Source of the DNA: Porpolomopsis calyptriformis
Lineage: Eukaryota; Basidiomycota; Agaricomycetes; Agaricales; Hygrophoraceae
Direction of reading: 5' to 3'
Assembly (NCBI GenBank): GCA_951640195.1
Contig: OX621163.1
Location: 372,001-436,000, forward strand
DNA: 64,000 nucleotides
Every line of letters begins with the position of its first letter. The first letter of the stretch is position 1. Positions 57,887-64,000 of the stretch are shown here, in pieces. The notes beneath the pieces are model-generated. The model saw only the letters and a list, made by a program, of their open reading frames with translations. It was not told the origin of the DNA and did not search any database. The translations under genes and the position numbers were made by a program.

Positions 57887-58524
57887 TGGAGGAGCTGATT
57901 GAGTTGTGTCTTTAAATGATGGTTTTGATCAGTGAACCAGCCCGGTCCGGACACACCCGACCGCTAAAACCGGAGGAATCGTTATTAATGAACACGTCTC
58001 TGCCAGACGGGTGAATCTCCCATACATTGTGAAGGGTAAGGCAGCATTAGGACCTCGTTTCTGATGCAATGATTTTCTGCTGTCAAGATCCCTGACTTTC
58101 ATGCAATGCAAATTTGGGACATTCAAATTCACGCTTTGGTTGGAAACCGGGTAAGTGGCAATATATCAGCACTGGATCAACCACTCCGTACGTTGTGTAT
58201 GCAGGTGCACGGACCACTTGTGCTCATCCTGGTTTCCAGTCGTACAAGGTAACCATGAGTATTCGTTCTTTACGAGCTCCCCGAGATTGCATACAGAAGG
58301 TGTGAGATACGCAGAAGGACGCTGGAAGAATTATGTAGCAGCTACATGATATATCGTTCGAGATCTTTCGTATGAGCGTCTCGTCTTAGAGCTTGTAAAT
58401 CAACAGCACTCAAATTGATCGTCATGAACTCTACATGATGGGTCAAACAATGTGCCCTCTGCGACAAGGTCATGCAGCTTACGAGTCGCATTGACCAAGC
58501 AGGGGATACCCGATCTACTCGACC
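57887..58524. promoter_or_regulatory. Divergent intergenic region
   Basis: 638 bp containing the promoters of the small membrane protein (minus) and the PLP enzyme (plus). Open plus frames at 58114-58305 and 58155-58349 overlap in different frames and show nothing recognisable. Confidence 0.4.
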
Positions 58525-60467
58525 ATGCCAGACACCAACCTCATCCACACACCGACAGCCCCACCAGAGTTCGGCCATGCCATGAACAAATTCTGGGGGT
58601 TTGATTCAGAATACATCAACCTCAATAACGGTTCGTCGTTCTCCATACCATTTTCTTATTCCATTCACCACGAACGTAGGCTCCTTCGGTGCCCCCCCGC
58701 TCCCGGTCCTCACCGCCTGCCGCACCCTCACCGTCCAGATCGAAGAGAACCCAGACCTATTCCACCGCATTGCCTTCCAGCCCCTCCTGCGCGCCGTCCG
58801 TGAGCGTCTTGCGCGTCTTATAGGTGCAAAAACGGATAATTGCGTGCTTGTACCCAACGCTTCGCATGGTGTCAACACTGTCCTGCGCAATTTTAACTGG
58901 GCAGCGGGCGATGTACTCGTTACCAGTGTGTTCTCTCTCTCTCTCTCCCCCTTGTACGAGTTCCATGTGACAGGAACGGGCCCATCAAACGTAGATAGCA
59001 CCACATATCTGTCAATATCACACACGGTACGGTACCTCTCTGACCAACCACCCCACCCCATCGTCTCCGAGTTCGAACTCACCTTCCCCACCTCACACCC
59101 GTCTATTCTCGACAAATTCCGCAAACACCTCCGATCACTCAAACAATGTCTACCGTCTCCCACCACCACCACCCATGGTGCCCCAGCTACCACTCGCCCA
59201 GCGAATCCCAACAAGATAGTTGCAGTGATCGACGCCATCTGTTCCATCCCAGGCGTGCACATGCCCTGGCGACAAATGGTGCAGATCTGCAAGGAAGAAG
59301 GTGTATGGAGTGTCATCGATGCCGCTCACTCTATTGGGCAAGAATTAGACATCAACATTGAGAAGGCTGATCCCGATTTTTGGGTATCGGTTAGTCGTCC
59401 ACTGATATGATAGATTTTCTTATCTTACGGCGTGGTGGTGGAACAGAATTGTCATAAATGGCTGTATGCGAAACGCCCCTGCGCGATCCTTTATGTACCG
59501 AAGAGGTTGGATATTTTGCTCTCCTCCTTGTTCGATTTACTTGACAATTTTTTTGTTTCTCTTTGGCGGTGGATCATAGAAATCATCATATCATCAAGTC
59601 TACAATCCCCACTTCCTTCGCCTACACCTCTCCGTCAAGCGGGAAGCCTCAGGAACCCCTCTGGAAGCAGTTTGAATGTGCATTCTCCTCTCTAATCATC
59701 CTATTTAAATTTCAGAAGCACAATTTTGTCTGCGGCGTGTTGATCTATCTCGTTTTGTGCAGGGAACGGGACGATCGATTATGCTCCGGCTCTTAGTGTT
59801 ACCTCCGGTTAGTTCAATCCCCCTTTTTCTTTACTCTATGTATCTGCGCCCCTGATGCAAAAAACGAAACCGCCCAGCCCTCGACTTTCGTGCCTACCTC
59901 GGCGGAGAAGAAAAGATCAACGCCTACTGTCGTACCCTCGCACGTGAAGGCGGAATGCGGCTCGCAGAGCTGATGGGCACCGAGGTGATGACGTCCATAT
60001 CAAAGGAAAGCGGCCAAGATGAGCTTACTTTGAACATGGTGTGTCCGTTAGTCCCGACGCCAGTTCCCTGTTGTCCGATAACCGAACACCGATAATTCCA
60101 AAATATACAATAGGTGAACGTGAGACTTCCGCTCCCGCCGTACTTGAAGCCAACACCCCAGATCAACGACCTGATCACTACAAAGTTGCTCGTCGAGCAC
60201 AAGATTTCCGCGCTGCATTATTATCATGGAGGCTACTGGTGGACTCGGGCGAGTGCCCAAGTTTGGAACCAGGTGCGTTGGTCCTTCTTTTTTGTTTCCC
60301 TTCTTCTCTCTTCTTATTATTGATAATGCTCAATCGGGAAATCGCACCCCGCTCCCGCTCCCTTGCCGATGAAGATCGAAGACTTTGAGAAGTTGGGAAG
60401 GGCGTTCATGAAATTGTGCGCTGAGATCATGGAAAAGGAGAACTTCATTGTAAGTTGCAAGTTGTAA
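58525..60467 (+). CDS. PLP enzyme of the class V aminotransferase fold
   Basis: Exons 58525-58630, 58680-58925, 58995-59389, 59447-59505, 59580-59677, 59763-59807, 59878-60038, 60114-60272 and 60375-60467 encode 453 aa. Landmarks are EYINLNNGSFGAPP, NASHGVNTVLRNFNW, VIDAAHSIGQ and the PLP-lysine motif NCHKWLYAKR (Lys about 253). NGTIDYAPALSV and ALDFRAYLGGEEKI follow. This pattern is that of the isopenicillin-N-epimerase-like or cysteine-desulfurase-like subgroup common in fungi; the substrate is unknown. The usual active-site cysteine of desulfurases was not found. The stop at 60465-60467 overlaps a GTAAGT donor, so a further short exon is possible. Intron 2 starts with a CT dinucleotide run. 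Confidence 0.87.
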
Positions 60468-60858
60468 CCGACCCAGTAGGTTGCGTTATACACGGTACTG
60501 TACCGTACCGACGGGTGGATGTAGATGCCCACGATCTTCAAATATGGCAATTGAAACGACCACTCAATCAGTCCCGGAACTGTTATCACATCAAGCGCAA
60601 GATAGAAATTGAGACAGGAGTCACAATCACAGTGCTCTGTTCGATACTATAAGGCCCTACGCGAGTTCCTATCGATGCTACCAAGGAGAGCATTGTCTGC
60701 AAGGGACCCCGACCGGCGTGGAAGTGTTGCTCGGTGTTTCATCTAGGAAGTTCCCATCTTTTCATCTTTCATTCACTGGCTCCGTTTCCCAACCAATGGG
60801 CCAGGAAAACGAATCCAGCCAAAAAAAAACCCCATGTAGGGGAAAAAAAAAGACAGGG

Positions 60859-62260
60859 AACCCCGGATGCACACCAACCGACCAATAGTGGTGCCATCAC
60901 TCCCAGAGCTCGACGGGGATTGCAGGTTGCTGGCAGCAGTCATCTGGAAGCAGAGTATCTTCGAACGAGTGTGCGTTTCAGTGAGTGCCATGATGAGAGT
61001 CCTCGAGCTGGGTGCGTCCGCGCCACGGCCTCATTCCTGTGGCTACTGCGTACTACCACAGACCCCGCGCACCGCAACCAGCCGATTGTCTTCACATGGC
61101 ATCACCTACTGGTCTGGAATCCAAAAGAGACATTAGCGATAGGGATCGTACCCAAGCTCGCTTGCCGAACGAACAATAACGATACGCTGCAATTGGACTT
61201 CCCCAAAGTCCAGTTGCGGGGAGATTTGAACTACGCGTGCAAATCCTTCTGGTGATGACCAGTAATAGACACAGCACGATTCAATCTCGCCACGTACGTT
61301 TGTATTTTTCTGGCACACAAGGGAGAGAATGAGGCAACGAGTAACGAAGATGAGAGACAGGACGGGCGTACCAAACGTTAGCCATCGGCAAGCGAGAGCC
61401 GGGCTAACGAACACAACACAAGCAACCATCCGCTGAAGGGTGGAAGACAAGGAGAGGGTTACCCCGGATGGAACACCGACCGACCAATAGTGGTGCCATC
61501 ACTCCCAGAGCTCGACGGGGACAGAAGGTGGCTGGCAGCAGTGATCCGGAAACAGTCATTTTTTGACTGTATCGAAACTCGTTCCGACGGATAAGTACTG
61601 CCTTGACTAGTGGGGTGGTGGACCGCCCGGGATCCGTACCGATGCTCATGCCTAACTGAGGCAGGTATTTACCCATGAGGCACCCCGCACAATTGTCTAC
61701 AGGGAAATCGAGATTAGAAGAAGAATAACCCAGGCGAGCTGACAAAGAGGCACCAATTGCACGCTAGCTGCGTGTATTCGTTCAGGATGGAGGGGCTGCC
61801 TTCGTCGGAAACTACCCGTTGGATGTGTCCACATCGCAACATAGGCGAGTATCCTCGAATATATTGCCTCTTCGGTGAATGCCATGGTTGCAATGCTCAA
61901 GCTGGATGCGTCCCACACTACCACCCGCCTACGCACTGCAACCAGTCGAGTATCGTCACATGGCATTACCTACTCGTCTGACGTCAAAAGAAACACCTCC
62001 CTTTGAGTAACAAAGCCATCCAAGAGGAGAATAGTAACGTACCCATGCCTTGGTCTTTGCTCACTAGCCGAATGAAGGACAAGAGTGTTCTGCAACTGCA
62101 CCGTTCCAAACCGAGTTGCGAGTAGAATTGAGCCATGGAGGATACGGCTGTCTCAAGCTGTCATGCAAACTGCCCAGTTGACCACAATCAGGTTTGACGA
62201 CAGAAGAACCGGACAATTGATAGTGAGATGAAAGGATGGGTGTTAGCCATCGATCAGCAA
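60859..62260. repeat. Diverged tandem duplication in non-coding DNA
   Basis: Three segments occur twice in the same order. A: 60859-60953 and 61461-61556, with a nearly identical 43-bp core at 60877 and 61478. B: 60950-61220 and 61846-62115. C: near 61368-61400 and 62238-62260. The second copy carries about 290 extra bases between A and B (61557-61845). Open frames through it are short and not conserved between the copies, so it does not look coding. Confidence 0.7.
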
Positions 62261-63264
62261 TGGGCTGGGCAAGAGAATGCGTGGAAGGGATGGAGATGGT
62301 CAGACACCGAGCTGGTTAACGACAAGGAGACAAGGATGGATGTATGGGATGTTGAGCATCTGGCAGGAATCTCGCCTCTATATTAGTCTCAAACTCAGGC
62401 TCGAGAGCGAGAGCAGAGGATGGAGGGAAGGGAATGAGGAACGAGTTCCATTGGGTCGAAACCGTCTGTCTTTTATACGTGGAGAGGCTGACTTTGAGTG
62501 AAATTTTATTTGATTGGTCAGTGACGTCAAAATAGAAAATTTACTTTTTTGGATCAACCCAACATATCGGAAAACGTCATCGCAACGAATGGATTTGCTG
62601 AAATTGGTCGCAAATTCACTGTGGATGAATGACCATGTTCAGGCGGTTAGACGTCGCAGACCGTTTGCATCGCTCGTCGTAAAACGAGTACTAGAAAGTA
62701 GATTCGACGTCTCTCCTTTCATAGTTCGATGATGCTGCCTGGGTGATAAACCCAACCACGAGACCTCGTCAACTCGTTGAACCCATGAGACATATTCGGT
62801 AGAATACTTACCACCAGACGAATTCGTTTACACATTGCAAAGGACAAGGGTGCTGCTACACCCCCAAGTCCTGGATTTCTAATAGTCACCAAGGTTTCTG
62901 GTTACTAAACGCAGTCACTCACCAGATTGAACCGAGTATCCCACAGTGCAACCAGAGGCTCCGATCCAGTTACTTTATCCCGCCAAGATGGGAACCGACT
63001 GAGCCCAACGATCTCGCAATCCGTCTGGATTACACCGCTCAATATTGACCGTCTTCTGCCACAACGAGGGGACCCAGAACGGCGGAAGAGTTTAATGGTT
63101 GATAGTAGTGACTTTTTGTAATGCAAGGTTGTATTGAACATTAGATCAAGACCTGGGCATTGTGCAGGTGCAGAGCATTCAGCAATTGCTTGGTCATAAA
63201 AGGTTCGAGGTGAATCACAAGCATCGTTCTATCAAGCGAACGCACTGTTTCTCACCCCTCCACA
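62261..63264. other. Gene-poor region upstream of ESSS
   Basis: About 1 kb with no recognised gene, RNA or repeat. Short frames on both strands overlap antisense. The last part should contain the promoter of the ESSS subunit gene. Confidence 0.4.
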
Positions 63265-63709
63265 ATGCCTCCAGCACCATCGCTACGTGTGCTGAAAGCT
63301 AGTATAATACCCCAATACATACGATGCAGACGCTTGGCGTCGCACGGCCCATCTCAATACAACGAACCCAGCGGCTGGTTGTTTGGCGAAAAGGTTCACA
63401 TTCCCCTCAATTCCATCATTTACCCCATCGTCCTCACATCTGTCCCTCCAGCCTCCACCGCCAGGACAGAAACGGAAGAAAGAGGAATGGGAAAACATAT
63501 GGTATATCGGGATGTTTGGCACCATGGCTGTTGCTACCGTGTTGTTATATTACAAGCCCAACACTAGGTGAGCATCTCTCTTTCGTTTTCCAAGAAAGTC
63601 TATCGACAGGGAATACAGCATACAAACGTGGGCACTGAAAGAGGCCAAGGAGCGTATGGAGGCTCGGGGGGAGAAATATCAATACAAGAGCTCATCGACA
63701 CCACCGTAA
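63265..63709 (+). CDS. Complex I subunit ESSS (NDUFB11-type)
   Basis: Accessory subunit in the membrane arm of mitochondrial NADH:ubiquinone oxidoreductase. Exons 63265-63393, 63452-63567 and 63619-63709 encode 111 aa. A basic presequence-like start (LRVLKASIIPQYIRCRRLAS) precedes SGWLFGEK. PPPPGQKRKKEEWENIWYIG then leads into the single membrane helix MFGTMAVATVLLYY, KPNTS, and the C-terminal IQTWALKEAKERMEARGEKY. The EEWENIWYIGMFG-to-W-A-x-x-E-A pattern is diagnostic of ESSS. All three exons join in frame. Confidence 0.92.
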
Positions 63710-64000
63710 TGTGTTACCGAGACGTCATGTATCTACACCATTCCTCCGGGGCTCCTGTTCTAACCTTCAGGACTCTATGCTAGCTTTGTACGCCGTCTCA
63801 GTCAATAGATTCTCCATCTGGTTGTCATTTGTGAGAGCTAGCCAAAAGAAAAGAGCATGTAATTCACCTCGGAAGGATCAGATAGCAAAATCTTGCATAA
63901 CCACCCTTAGGTGTTTGTGGGTCAGGGAAGGTGCTTAATTAGAAACTTGATTTGAAACTCACCTTTGTGCTCAGGAGATTTGTTCAAGAGTCCAGGTTCA
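63710..64000 (-). other. 3' region of ESSS; possible exons of an edge gene on minus strand
   Basis: Mostly the 3' end of the ESSS gene. Reading in from the right edge on the minus strand, an open segment (EPGLLNKSPEHK) ends at a good GTGAGT donor near 63962. After a 57-nt putative intron it continues GWLCKILLSDPSE to another GTGAAT. This may be part of a gene whose other exons lie beyond 64000; no family is recognised. Confidence 0.2.

Noticed and set aside
1..64000. CRISPR arrays, prokaryote-style operons, bacterial defence islands
   Set aside because: Intron-rich eukaryotic genes throughout and no short regularly spaced direct repeats.

Overview
This window is nuclear DNA from a filamentous basidiomycete, most likely an Agaricomycete mushroom-forming fungus. 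Genes are dense and most are cut by many introns of about 45-70 bp with GT-AG (sometimes GC-AG) ends. Products are typical of that group: a myosin-linked chitin synthase, a WW/membrane protein family, F-box proteins, HNH and Crinkler-like proteins, and a Ty3/gypsy relic. No tRNA, rRNA, CRISPR array or origin was seen. Gene models were built by hand, requiring splice signals and an uninterrupted frame; every multi-exon model called intact sums to a multiple of three.

Left part (1-22.3 kb): the 5' end of an ABCF ATPase (ARB1-like, minus), a coiled-coil protein, a two-finger C2H2 regulator, a 19-exon glutamate decarboxylase, two small proteins, a 935-aa Myb-like protein and a ketopantoate reductase. 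Interleaved are four members (A-D) of one family of single-pass membrane proteins with an extracellular beta-sandwich-like domain. All four have the same two introns at the same phases.

Middle part (22.3-37.2 kb) is a rearranged accessory block. It holds two oppositely oriented fragments of a dead 2-oxoglutarate dehydrogenase E1 gene and a PD-(D/E)XK-like protein. It also holds a direct duplication of about 2.97 kb (26128-29100 and 33564-36533) carrying a short-chain dehydrogenase gene and a class I histone deacetylase gene. Between the copies lie an HNH-nuclease-like gene and a decayed Ty3/gypsy gag-protease element. Both SDR copies look intact; the left HDAC copy lacks its 5' half and the right one is complete.

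Right part (37.2-64 kb): an 11-exon class V/VII chitin synthase, an IAH1-type GDSL esterase, COQ4, a Crinkler-like protein with a P-loop NTPase and a possible nuclease domain, an F-box/HNH chimera, a WW-domain multipass membrane protein, a PCD1-type Nudix hydrolase, a small membrane protein, a class V aminotransferase-fold PLP enzyme, a gene-poor 2.8-kb stretch with a diverged tandem duplication, and the complex I ESSS subunit.

The housekeeping genes (GAD, ketopantoate reductase, COQ4, ESSS, Nudix, GDSL) are not an operon and show no shared pathway. The points of interest are the four-member membrane family, the SDR/HDAC duplication next to a retroelement, and the group of nuclease-like or effector-like genes (PD-ExK, HNH, CRN, F-box/HNH).
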